Below, piece after piece: positions 19,914-31,154 of a stretch of DNA of 64,000 nucleotides. The stretch is taken from assembly GCA_947311845.1 (NCBI GenBank), contig CAMZMU010000049.1:10318969-10382968 (forward strand), in the 5' to 3' direction. Each line of letters opens with the position of its first letter. Within the stretch, counting starts at the first letter, position 1. The notes beneath the pieces are model-generated. The model had not been told where the DNA came from and searched no databases. It worked only from the letters and a program-made list of their open reading frames with translations. The translations under genes were made by a program, and so were the position numbers. This DNA comes from Poa pratensis (lineage: Eukaryota > Streptophyta > Magnoliopsida > Poales > Poaceae).

Positions 19914-21595
19914 AAGACTTACCTAGGATCACAGTGATGTTTCTGCAAAATGATTTTGAATCCAATTGATCAAGAGAGACTTGTTGCACACGACCACGAA
20001 CAACTAATTATTGGCCCAACTGGAAAGAAGAAACAAATGGAAAAAATAAACAGATGACATGCTGAAGAGAGCAAGTCAAGAATCTAGGAAGGAGCACAAA
20101 GATGATTTAAAAAAAAAAGGAGCACAAAGAAGAGCACAGCGTTCTGTAGGACGAGCTACATGTAGCTCGTTTTTATGCAAAATTCAAAAATGACACTTTA
20201 AATATTCAAAATATTCTGAAAAGAATCCTGGATGTAGATAATGATGACTTTCACCAGTGTGCAAAATATCAGTGCGAAATATTCTGTATTTTGTGTTGTG
20301 TAAAAATGACAAAATTGTAAATATGAGGTGGTGAAAAGTACAAATTTCGAAAAAAAATCATATCTGTCAGAATTTGTCATTTTTGTGTAGGACAGAATAC
20401 AAAAATATCTCATGTTAAAACTTTGCAGAACCTTCGTGTGTGTCATTTTCCAGTTGTATGATTTTTCTCGGAATTTTTGGGAACTTTAAAATGTTAATTC
20501 CAAAGAAAATACCAGGCTACCTCACTAAGAAAGTAGCATTTGTAGAAAATAAGCTACTCTATCCAAAGATGATGTATAGCAGACTCTTCCGAACAACGGT
20601 AAGCAGAAAACAGAATAGTAACCACACAAATTTTATTAAGCAGGATTTTAGACAACATAACCAAGATTTTACTATTGATATTCGAAAGACTGGAAGATGC
20701 TGATTTATTATCAACAAAAACGGTATTACTTTCGTAGTTTTCATAACCTGAAAATGCAAAAAGAACTTGTTACTTGCGTACGTTTGAAAACCTAAAATCG
20801 TGCAATTTCTTACTTTTCCCTCGGATGATCGGGTGTAATTTGCACATAGAGGATAGACGGGAAAGAAATTTACAAAACCGATAACTGATGACCAGTTTCA
20901 TTCCGGGAGAATAAGATCGAACTAAAGCACATTGTTTGCATTGTTCTGCCATTTGTACATGACAAGAAAGACAACAATAGTTCTGTCAGTGGAAGTTATA
21001 TAGTGACAGTTCAAATATCATGGAGCAGTAGTACGTATATGTTACCTGCATCCAAATCTCATAATGTGCAGACACCATGGAGTTGTCCAAAAAATAACCA
21101 CTAAGTACCACAGAGAAATCGATTAAACAATGGTGAGATTATGGTGCATTACCTTATGATATATTTGAAATTGTGGTTGAATTGATCTTCTAGCGACTGC
21201 AAATCCCGTTCACCCAAGGAAAATGGCAGCAAATAACACATTATTTGTTTACCCCTAATTAGCAAAATAATGTTCCACTTGGATCATTCATGTTCCTGGT
21301 AAATAAGTAAATACAGTCGGACATACCAGAAGACCAGCCAGCTCATCGAGTGTATCCATTTTCTAAAGATGCAAGAAACAAACTATCAATCAATTCTGGC
21401 TACACTCCTATATTGTCTTGGAATATCAAGTTGAGAACCTTACTGAGCATAGTCAACCTGTTTCATGGAAAAGATTATTAGTAAAATACAGTTTGTTCTT
21501 TTCATCAATTTCAACAGAGAATGTACGGAACCTTGATCACACCTTCTCTCAAGGATTAACACCTATGACTAACCTTACAATACTATATTATTCAA
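19914..21595. other. Unassigned AT-rich sequence, includes foldback 20148-20480
   Basis: Apart from the foldback structure I see no gene or element end that can be defended. Confidence 0.35.
20148..20480. mobile_element. Probable foldback MITE remnant
   Basis: The left edge has the palindrome ACGAGCTACATGTAGCTCGT. The interior contains inverted segments around AAAAATGACAAA (20305-20330 against 20365-20400). It resembles the better-preserved foldback at 37189-37566. The right terminus is unclear. Confidence 0.45.
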
Positions 21596-21763
21596 AAGGA
21601 CAGACCCAATGTAGAAGCTCCCACACCAGGTGGGGTCTAGGGAAGGATTATACGAGTCAAGTCTTTCCCTTGCAAAATGCAATGCAGAGAGGCTGAGTCG
21701 AACGACCCAGAACCTCTTGTCACAAGTGGGGAGTACTTCACCACTGCGTCAGGCATGTCCTTC
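21596..21763 (-). mobile_element. Au-type SINE (tRNA-derived)
   Basis: On the minus strand it begins with an A-box-like TGACGCAGTGGTGAAG, has a B-box-like region around GGGTCGTTCGACTCAG, and continues CTCTCTGCATTGCATTTTGCA then CCTTCCCTAGACCCCACC. I recognise this order from the plant Au SINE family. It is about 168 bp and non-coding. Confidence 0.75.
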
Positions 21764-23984
21764 ACTGTACTATCATTCATGTGATAAAAAATTAACAATC
21801 CATATATATCACGTAGGATTAAGAGGCCGCAGATGGTAAGAAAACTAAATTCAATGTTACATTGTTACTTTAATAGCCGTCTAGCACAAATGTGAAGATT
21901 AGTTATTACCATTACCATAGATTGGTTGCACACCATTACATATGCACCAAGCATACATGAGAAAAGTTTTTCTCAGTGCCAGAAACAAATAATGACAAAC
22001 CCAAAGTATCCACAATACTCTAGGGAAAATACCAATGGACCTTATAAATAGATATCAATGAACATTGAGTACTTTCTTTGAAATTAAATAGTACTCAAGC
22101 ATCAAGTAGTGATGTGTTCTAGGGTTCCCGATCTTTCGATGAGAGAGGATAACTATGATTTTTGTAGCATTTGACTCTGACGATTCGGCTACCAACCGTA
22201 CATGGAGAACCGTACACGACCGATATCCACGGCAATCGCTAAACCAACTCCACGATGTTATCAACCAAGCCAACGACACGATCAACCTGTCCACGAAGTA
22301 CTTAAGCAATCTGAAATTGCGGATATGCTAGATGAATAATAATCTCAAAGACAAAAGTTGGGGTTCCAAAAGAATATCTTAACGGTCGCACTAGCCGCTA
22401 CAAGCGTAAACAAATAAAAGTAGCACAATGCTAAACTTCTCTAAACAAAACCCGATCAAACCCTAATGCGTACCGATGGAGACGCGTGCGGATGGTGGCG
22501 GCGAGGGAAGAATCGATCCGCTCGGCAGTCGGCACAGGTGCGCTGTTGCTGGCTTTGGGCCCCACTTCTTCCTCGCATGTATATTGGCCCAGCCGAGCCC
22601 AACTCCTTGGCGCACGTCGCATGTACGGGCTTTGCTCCTTGCCGTAACTTACATGCATGCACATAAGCACATGCATCCCTTGCATGATAGCATCAGGTCT
22701 TGGAACACACGTATGTTTGGTCTTGTTCTTCTGGTGGTGCAACAGAGCCGTGGTAGTAAAATCCTGAGAAGACAGTGGTTGTATCCAAAGTGGCAATGTC
22801 CTCATCAAGTAGGTTTCCTTCTGTGTATGATCCAAATTAGAAATCTATGAGCTGAAGATGTAGATTTTAGTTTCCAGCACTAACCTGCCCACTTTGAGTA
22901 GATATTTAATCTCAACAGGACAACAAAGCGTCTCCAAATAGTTTCCAAGTGTTTTTATCTCTTTATGCATAAGGTGATAAGTTTCTTGATATCAGAAAAT
23001 GGAGGAGAAGTGTTGATTAGGATCCCTGCAACGACATAAAAACAAAGCAAACTTATGAAAAAAACCAAAAGTCAGGAAAAAACCCGAGCCAAAGTGTAAC
23101 AAAAGACAACAACAATCATTGCTGATTCCTTCAATTTTAAGACTCTGATGAAATATTACACAGCTATGAGCAATGAACATGCTATGAGTTCTAACAAATG
23201 AGAGAGAACTAACAAGCGAAACTGCTCAGTCACTGAAATTGGCTGGACATCCTGAAGGTATATATGATCATTCGTACTTCAACCCCTGTGTCCCCAAGTC
23301 CTACCGGCTTTGTCAGGATTTGTAATGCAATCGAGAGTACAACTTAGAAATTAGAAAGAACAATCAACAAAGAGAATTTGCAATGCATCAACTGTCGAAA
23401 GTAAAAGGCATGTCCTTTCTGTATCCTTCCTGTAATTCTGCAGTTGTCTCTAGCAAAAAAAAAAAAAAGGCATGTCCAATACAACCTGGCGCATAAAACT
23501 GTACGCGAAATCTGACCAACTTGCAACTTTCCTCTCCTAGGACTAAAAAAACAAAGCAAAATAAGGAGAAAAAATCATATGCAAAGTGTACGAGTCAACC
23601 TTAGTAGTTAGTACCCTCACTGGCGGTGTATTCGTATGAATACCCAAGATTTTGAGCAATTTTTTTATACATATCAGCCCATACGCATGACACAGCCCAG
23701 CCCAGCCGCACGGCGCACAGTCGCTTTGTTCGCTCCTCGTTGACTACCGGGAGCTCTTGTACATCGCTTTACAGCGACGGCTCCTGCCCGCGTCGCCTAC
23801 TAAAATTGTTAATGGGTCGGCCTTCGCACGGTAGGTTCCACTGTTTCGTACGTAGGCTGGACGCATGCATGCGAATCGATCAGGATACGTTGAGCAAGCT
23901 GATCGATCAGGAATCAGGATATGTTGAACTAGCTAGCTCGCTAGCTCCCACGGTCACTCGAAACCTAACTAGCTTGAGCAGCGC
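21764..23984. other. No recognised features
   Basis: AT-rich sequence with scattered short frames. A GC-richer patch (22440-22640) contains no recognisable domain in any frame. A 14-A run lies near 23455-23468. Confidence 0.35.
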
Positions 23985-24690
23985 CGGTATAGTTTAGGTA
24001 CATTCTGAGATGTACAGTACAATACACGCTAGATGAAAATTATTCTCCCTAAAGTAAAAAAAAATATTTTTTAACGATTTTAAAAAGTGAACTGAAAAAG
24101 GTCGGTATATTTTAGGTACATTCTGAGATGTACAGTACAATACACGCTAGATGAAAATTATGAAAATAATTCTCCCGAAAGTAAAAAAATATTTTTTTAA
24201 CGATTTTAAAAAGTGAACTGAAAAAGGTCGGTGAACAAGAATAATTATGAGAATTATGAACTAAAGTTATTTTTGAACGATTTTAGAAGTGAAACGAAAA
24301 TTATTTCTGAACGATTTTAAAAAGTGAACAGAAAAAGGTCGGTGAACAAAAATTATTTTTGAACAGATTTAAAAAGTGAACAAAAAATGTCTATGAGCAA
24401 AAGTTATTTTTGAACGATTTTAAAAGTGAACGAAAATTATTTTTGAACGATTTTAAAATGTGAACAGAAAAAGGTCGCTGTTCAAAAATAATTTTTGAAC
24501 AGATTCAAAAAGTGAACAGAAAAATGTTTATGAACAAAAGTTATTTTTGAACGATTTTAAAAGTGAAGAAAAATTATTTTGAACGAAAAGTGAACAAAAT
24601 TTATTTTATACGAAAATTATTTTGGAACGATTTTAAAATTGAACAGAAAAGGCTAGTAAAACGGAAACTATTTTTGAAGGATTTTAAAAA
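23985..24690. repeat. AT-rich minisatellite array 1
   Basis: Starts with a direct repeat of about 124 bp (23985-24108 and 24109-24232, each with GGTACATTCTGAGATGTACA). It continues as degenerate repeats of GAACGATTTTAAAAAGTGAA with GAACAGAAAAAGGTCGGTG spacers. A higher-order block at its end (24612-24690) recurs in array 2 at 28471-28560. Confidence 0.8.
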
Positions 24691-25650
24691 ATGATACAAG
24701 TTTTAGGGTGGTTGGCATTTTTAATAACCGTTCATCCAACACGATCTAAGGGTGTTAAAATAGACGGTACCATACGGACGGTGCCGAACGGTTCCGTGGT
24801 ACCGAAAATTGTATGGGACCGATACCAAAATTATGTGGTACCGGGTACCAAAACTGTGGGGCACGGTACCAATTTTGTGGGACCATAATTTTTTTTAATT
24901 ATTAAAGGCTATTTTCTCGTTTGCAAGCCCGTGCAAAAACGGTTTAACTGGTTTTGTTTGGTTTGTGGGACCAGCATGAAATTAGCGGTTTGGAACGGTG
25001 GCCGGCCGGTGCAGTGCGTCGCCTCGCCGAGCTCGACCTCAGTGGCAGCTCTGCCCATCGCACTCCCTCCTCCGACCGGCGCTCACTCCGGGGAGCTCGA
25101 TGGCATGGTTGGAAGGCCCGGGGAGGACCGGAGCTTGGTTAGCGCCGACAATGGCGGACGCCGGAGCACGGTCAAGCCCGGGAGGCTGGAAGCTTAGCTC
25201 GCCGACAACATGTCCAGAAGGTAGGGGAAGACGACTTGGGCATGAGAAAGCTGGCTGGGAGAGCCGAGGATGACGGAGGACAACGGATTTATCGACGACA
25301 TCCGGCGGCCAGAGCGTACGACGAGGACGATTACGGCCGCGGTGCGGCTCTGTTCAACGATTACCGTGGCGAGGAGGCTCAAGTAATCGAGGTGGAGCTT
25401 GAGGACGTGCTTTCCGAGTATGGGTAGGCCGGAGCAGTGCTGGCGACGATGAGGTCTGAGGTGCGTTCATGGTGTCGGCAGCCTGGGCGCTTGCCCGGGC
25501 TTCCGGCCGGCCACTGGTCGTGGGCGTGGGTTTGGGCGGGAGAGCTAGCTAGCTGTGCTAGCATGCACGCCTCTCTGCAAAGCGCGAGCCTCGCATCAGC
25601 AGCTTGTCTGAATACAAGCGCGGGTCGTAGCTTGCAAGTGCTACAGGTTA
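24691..25650. other. GGTACC-rich stretch and GC-rich unassigned sequence
   Basis: 24765-24885 is dense in ACCGTACC/GGTACCG motifs, possibly the subterminal region of a larger element. 24990-25440 is GC-rich with open frames but no recognised domain. 25500-25640 is unassigned. Confidence 0.35.
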
Positions 25651-27169
25651 GGATGACTCCAACGGGCCGACGCAAACGGACGCGCGTTTGGTCCGCGTTT
25701 TATCCGTTTGTGTTGGCAAACGGACATGCCCAGTCCGCCCCTGTCCGCCGTTGGTGGCAGTGCGCCCAACGGCCCGACGCATTGAGTCCGTCCGATAATT
25801 TTTTTTTAGCTAAACAGGCCATATATGGGCCTTTTTCATTCATATATAGGGGGGTGGGCCACAAACAGCCTTTTTACATAATATTTTTAAAACAAAAATA
25901 TATAAAAACTAGAATATTTGCCCTTCACGGGCTTCTACTCCTCTGCGTCATCCCATCGAGGATGACATAGTCTGGCTGCTTCCAGAGGTGCGCCGGTGGT
26001 CCGCCTCGCGGTGGGACGACGGCCGGCGGCGTGGGCGGCTGCTCCTACACCTGCTCCTGCGCCTGCTCTGGGACCTCCCAGTCGCCGCCATTGAAGACCC
26101 AGCGCTGCCCTAGCAGGCCTTCTGGTAGCGGAGGCGCCGATGCCAGGACCACGTCCATGCCTGCCACCATGGCTGTGGTTCCTCCAGGACCGCCGCCTGC
26201 TGCGCCTGCAGGGCCGCCTCCTGCTCCCGGGCGACGTCGGCGAGGACAATGGCCCAGCGCTTGGCCTCGTCCTCAGCCATCTGCTTGCGCGAGGCCTCCT
26301 TCGCGGCCTCGAGCTCGGCGTCCTCGGGATCCACCTTCATCTTCACTTCCTGCGGCGGCGGCGGAGCAGACCCAATCCGCAGCGCGCGTGGTACTGGTGG
26401 TGCGTCCAGATGGCGGCGTCGGAGCCCGCGTCGGAGCCCGCGTATAGAGGGCATGCTGCCGCAGGTCGTGCTCGTCGCGGAACCACTCTGCCCAGTTGCT
26501 GGACCTCGCCGCGTAGGCGGGATCGTTGAGGAGCTCGGCCGGGAGGCGGCGGCGGCAGCGCTCAACCTCCAGATCCCGTGCCCGCTTGTTGGTCGGAATC
26601 GGAGGCACCGGGATCCGCTGCGGGTTCAGGTGCCAATGCTCGGGGAGCTTGACATCTGGCTACGGCAGCGGGGTTGCATGGTCCCAGTACCACTGGCAAT
26701 CCTCCTTGCGCATGTAGACGCGGCTGCGCACCTCAGCGCCCGGCGGCGCGAGCTCGAAGGCGGCGGGGACCGGCTCCAGAGAAGATGGTGGCGTCAGGGA
26801 GGGAGCACGGAAGCGCCGCCGGCGGCGGCCAGAGGACCCCGCCTCGCCGAGCCCCGGCCATCGGAGCGGCATCGCGGCGAGCGAGGTGGCTAGGGTTTGC
26901 GGCGAGGCTAGGGTTTGGTCGCCGGAGAGGGTGAGTGGGCAGTGGAGTGGGTGGGGGCTGGCCGTCCCTATCCCCTGGCATTAAAAAGGACTGGGCCAGG
27001 GGAGGCTGACCGCGCCTTGTCGCTGACAGGTGGGCTCGGGGAGGACACGAGGCGTGGCCGCGCGGACGCGTTTTCGTCCTTTGCGTCGCCCCGTTGGGCC
27101 GTGTTTTTGGCTCCAGCGGACAGGAACGGAGGCGCGCGGACTCGATGCGTCACCCCGTTGGAGTCATCC
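25651..27169. mobile_element. PIF/Harbinger-type element, non-autonomous
   Basis: Terminal inverted repeats start GGATGACTCCAACGGG on the left and end CCCGTTGGAGTCATCC on the right (one base different inward). They are flanked by a TTA duplication (25648-25650 and 27170-27172), the target preferred by PIF/Harbinger transposons. Subterminal sequence is rich in CAAACGGAC and CGACGCA motifs. There is no DDE transposase, only the decayed cargo frame listed separately. Confidence 0.82.
26110..26872 (-). pseudogene. Decayed cargo ORF of the Harbinger-type element
   Basis: The minus-strand frame starts with ATG at 26872 and has an in-frame TAG at 26660-26662. It resumes with a Pro-rich segment ending RIPVPPIPTNKRARDLEVE and then SSNWAEWFRDEHDLR. 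A frameshift near 26360 leads to an acidic, Ala/Glu-rich helix (DAELEAAKEASRKQ, then AREQEAALQAQQAAVLEE) that stops at 26110. I know similar short-lived ORFs from cereal transposons but cannot name a function. Confidence 0.5.
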
Positions 27170-27439
27170 TTAGCGCGGCTAGCCGAGTGGGAACGGACAA
27201 GGAGCTGGTGCGCGGGAGGCGTGGCCGAGTATCAAGCAGGATTCAGAAATTTAAATACCACTGAACAAAACTATGTTCTTAGTAGAAATGCATGCTTCGA
27301 ACCCAAACTGAACAATATAATTCGGAAAATAGAACTTTATTCATGAACTGAAAAAATATGTTTAGAATGGCAGTACATACAACATAAACTTATCTGTAAA
27401 TGGCTGTACATAACATAAGCTAATTTATCCTGAGGATGC

Positions 27440-27914
27440 AAATGTGTTTGAGGATGCCACAAGCACCTGTCCATGGACTCCGTCAGTGTTAAACCAATGG
27501 TGTCTGAACCTGTTGAGGTCCCACTATGCGTGTACAGTCAGAGTGATCGTCAGATGAAGATTACTGAACCTATGTCAGTGCAAGTGAAGGTGGCCAAGAA
27601 TCCTGAAGCATTTTGTAGCCTTAGTCGTAGAAGGCAAGATGAAGTTTAAGGCTGATGATGCGCCGCTGTGCATATACAGTAACAGTTCTGGTTAAAATGA
27701 TGTGAAGGAAAACAACGAATCTGAAGCACTGGGCAGCCTCAGCCTAAGGAAGCTTAGGACCGAGTCCAATGATATTGTGGCAGTGGCACAAGAGAACGAG
27801 GTCAAGGAAGGCAATAAATCATCCACGCCGCTTGATACGCTTAGCCTAAGGCAGCTTCGGCTGAAGCTCAAGGAGACGATGAACGCCCAGAACCACACCC
27901 AAAAGATTGCATGA
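27440..27914 (+). pseudogene. Gene fragment with two SLSLRKLR-type repeats
   Basis: Coding-like sequence with stops. The upstream part reads SVSVKPMVSEPVEVPLCVYS in one frame. After stops, 27702-27914 is open with LGSLSLRKLRTES and LDTLSLRQLRLKLKE, two copies of one motif. It looks like the 3' exon of a larger host gene that was duplicated or captured. The family is not identified. Confidence 0.45.
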
Positions 27915-28339
27915 ATCCCACTCCCTCCGAGCCGCTGTCGTCGCCGAACTCCTCGCCTCGTGCCGAAATCCCCAACAGCAGTCGCTCGCCGTGGGCAGCC
28001 GCGGCCTGGTTAGCGAGGGAGGTTGGCGTGCTACTGTCCCTTCGCCGCGAGTGAAGGAGCGGTAAGGGAGGCGTGTGGCGGCTGCCCTGCTCGCAGTGTT
28101 GGCGGCTGCTGCCCTGCTCGTAGCGTCGGCGGCGCCTACCCTAGTTGGGCACGATTAGGTCGAAGTGAACGATGGATTCGGACGTACGGGGACAAACTTC
28201 AGTTTTTTTTCTTCAAGGAACTTCATCTTATTTAATCAACGGCTAACATAAATCATGACTTAATCAATGGCTAAGAAAAACTATAGCCGGTGGTACCGAC
28301 GGTACAACGGGTACCGTCCCAACCACCGTAAAAGAGCTA
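27915..28339. other. GC-rich then AT-rich unassigned sequence
   Basis: 27915-28170 is GC-rich with no domain. 28280-28330 holds GGTACC/ACCGAC motifs like those at 24765-24885, in inverse arrangement, and ends CCCAACCACCGTAAAA. Confidence 0.35.
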
Positions 28340-28770
28340 AAAAAATGAACAGAAATGGAGGTGAACGGAAACTATTTTTGAACGATTTTAAAAGTGAACA
28401 GAAAAAGCGGTGGAACGAAAACTATTTTTGAACGATTTTAAAAGTGAACAAAAATTATTTTGAACGATTTTAAAAGAGAACAAAAATTATTTTGGAATGA
28501 TTTTAAAATTGAACAGAAAAGGCTAGTCAACGGAAACTACTTTTGAATGATTTTAAAAAATGAACATAAATGGGGTGAACGGAAACTATTTTTGAACGAT
28601 TTTAAAAGTGAACGGAAATTATTTTGAACGAAAAATGAACATAAATTGGGTGAACAGAAAATAATTTTGAACGTTTTTGAAAAGTGAACACAAAAAAGCC
28701 GGTGAAAACAAAAAATATTTTTAAACAATTTTGGTAAGTGAACATAAAAGGTCGGTGAACAAAAATGAAC
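28340..28770. repeat. AT-rich minisatellite array 2
   Basis: Degenerate repeats of GAACGATTTTAAAAGTGAAC, same family as 23985-24690. They include the shared higher-order block with GAACAGAAAAGGCTAGT. Confidence 0.8.
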
Positions 28771-28914
28771 AAAATTTGAATTTAACAAATTCGAATATGA
28801 ATAAATTTTAAATCTGAACAAGTTGCATATATGAACAATTTGAACAATTTTAAAAATCTTATTTTTTTTTATTCTAAACATTTTTTAAGTTTGAAATTTT
28901 GTTCAAAATCATAA

Positions 28915-29330
28915 AAAGTGAAAACAAAAGAGAAAAGAAAAGAAACAGGACAAACTAAAAAAAGAAAAGAAAAAGATAAAAGAAAAAGGAAAAGAAAACA
29001 AAAAAACAGAAAATAAAAAGTAAAAAGCGAGAAAAGAAAAGAAATAGGAAAAGAAAAATTAAAATAACTAAAATAAAAATAAAAATAAAAAAGTAAATAA
29101 AAACAGAAAAGAAAACGAAAAAGAAAAAGAAAATGAAAATCGTTCAAAAATAAAAATAAAAAAGAAAATGAAAAAGAAAATAAAACGAAAACAGAAAAAT
29201 AAAACATAAAAAGAAAATAAAAAGAAATCAGAAAAGAAAAAGAAAAACGAAAACGAAAACAGGAAAAAGAAAAAAGAAAAAAGAAAAAAAGAAAAACGGA
29301 AACAGAAAAAGAAACAGAGAAGAAGAAAAA
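28915..29330 (+). repeat. A-rich homopurine low-complexity tract
   Basis: About 415 bp made almost only of A and G in AAAAGAAAAGAAA-like units, with rare C or T. The Phe/Leu-rich frames on the opposite strand are artefacts of this composition. Confidence 0.9.
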
Positions 29331-29454
29331 AACGCCCAAGCGGGCCGGCCCAACAGCGTCGCAGTCCCACGTCCCCTTCAGGCGACGCGCGCGTTTTGCG
29401 TCGCCGTAGGGCGATGTAAAGGATTCGCCTTGACTACTAGATGACGCGCAAGCG
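29331..29454. other. Short GC-rich flank
   Basis: Sequence between the homopurine tract and the Gypsy target duplication. It contains GCGTCGC and GGCGACGC repeats. Not assigned. Confidence 0.3.
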
Positions 29455-29459
29455 AAGGC

Positions 29460-31138
29460 TGATGGCGTGTTAACGGTAGAGTGTTTTATTAGTTCCCAGC
29501 AACAGCACTAGAAGATCTGCTTGTTGACCGTGACAACACACGTTCGTTGGGAGACCCCAAGAAGAAGGTATGATGTAGTGCAGCAGCACTTTTCCCTTGA
29601 AATATGACCAAGGTTTATCGAACCAGGAGGACACGGAGGTTCTTCAGAAGGTTGTCAGCGGCGCAACTGACGTGGAACCTGCACACAACACAAGCAAACT
29701 ACTTTGCCCCAACGAAACAAAGAGGTTGTCAATCTCTCCGGCTTGCTGAAAACAAAGGATTAAACGTATTGTGTGGAAAACAGTAATGAGTGCAGAAAGT
29801 AACAGAGAACAAATGATTGCAGTTGGTGGTTTTATCAGTATGAGGAAATGGACCGGGGTCCACAGTTCACTAGTGGTATCTCTCCATAAAAGATAACTAA
29901 CATGTTGGGTAAACAAATTACAGCTGGGCAATTGACAAATAATGAGCGCATGACAATGCAATATATGACAAGATGATTATTATGAGATTTAATTGGGCAT
30001 TACAACAAAGTACATAGACTTTCTATCCAACGCATCTATGCCTAAATAATCCACCTTCCGGTTAGCATCCGCACCCCTTCCGGTATTGAGTTGCGAACAA
30101 CAGATTATTGCATGAAGTAAAGTGTGTAATGTAAAGAATGCAAATGACACGTAGACAATGCATCATTGTTTTATCCCTAGTGGCAACAGCACATCCACAA
30201 CCTTAGTCGTTTCTGTCATCTCGAGCCCAGATTACTGGAGGCATGAACCCACTATCTAGCATAAATACTCCCTCTTGGAGTTACAAGCATCTACTTGGCC
30301 AAATCATCTACTGGCAACGGAGAGCATGCAAGATCATAAACAACATAAATAGATAGATTGATAAACAACTTGCTCATAGTATCAATATTCATCGGATCCC
30401 AGCAAACACACAAGATCTAAATATGGAGGTACAAGGTGGAGAGACAACCATCTGGCTACTGCTATGGACATGTAGCATTACAATAAGATGATCTTGATCA
30501 TGTTAGGCAGCTCACAAGATCTAAACATGGAGGTACAAGGTGGAGAGACAACCATCTAGCTACTGCTATGGACCCGTAGTCCAAGGATGAACTACTCACG
30601 CATCACTCCGGAGGCAGGCATGGCGGTGTAGAGGCCTCCGGTGAGGATCTCCTCCGGCAGGGTGCCGGGAAGAGCTTCAAACCCTCCCGATCTAGGGTTG
30701 ACGACGGCGGCGGGACGGAACTTTTCGTGGAATATGATCGGTTTTTTAGGTTTTTGGGACATCGGGAATATATAGGCGAAAGGGCGGCGTCGGAGGGCAC
30801 CCGAGGGCCACGCCAGGGGTGGGCGCCACCCCCCCTAGGCCGCGCCCTAGGTGGCGTGGCTGCCTCGTGGCCCCACTCCGTCTCCCCTTCTGGCTTCTGG
30901 AGTCTTCCGATGAGATATTTGCACACGTTGATTTTCGTCCAATTCCGAGAATATTTTGCGACTAGCCTTTCTGAAGGAGAAAAACAGCAGAAAACAGGAA
31001 CTGGCACTTCGGCATCTTGTTAATAGGTTAGTCCCAGAAAATGCATAAAAATGCTATGAAGTGTAAATAAAACATGTAGCAATTGGTATAATAACAGCAT
31101 GGAACATCAAAAATTATAGATACGTTTGAGACGTATCA
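29460..31138 (-). repeat. 3' LTR of the Gypsy element (plus-strand left)
   Basis: 1679 bp. It is highly similar to 34676-36304 but has about 58 extra bp near 30408-30467 that duplicate nearby LTR sequence (AAGATCTAAATATGGAGG against AAGATCTAAACATGGAGG at 30517). Confidence 0.88.
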
Positions 31139-31154
31139 AGCATCCCCAAGCTTA
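31139..31154 (-). other. Polypurine tract of the Gypsy element
   Basis: The sense strand reads TAAGCTTGGGGATGCT directly before the 3' LTR, a purine-rich primer for plus-strand synthesis. Confidence 0.65.

Noticed and set aside
22431..22850. Overlapping frames on both strands in a GC-richer patch
   Set aside because: No domain, both strands open, weak start context.
28869..29370. Phe/Leu-rich membrane-protein-like frames on the minus strand
   Set aside because: Product of the homopurine tract; low complexity only.
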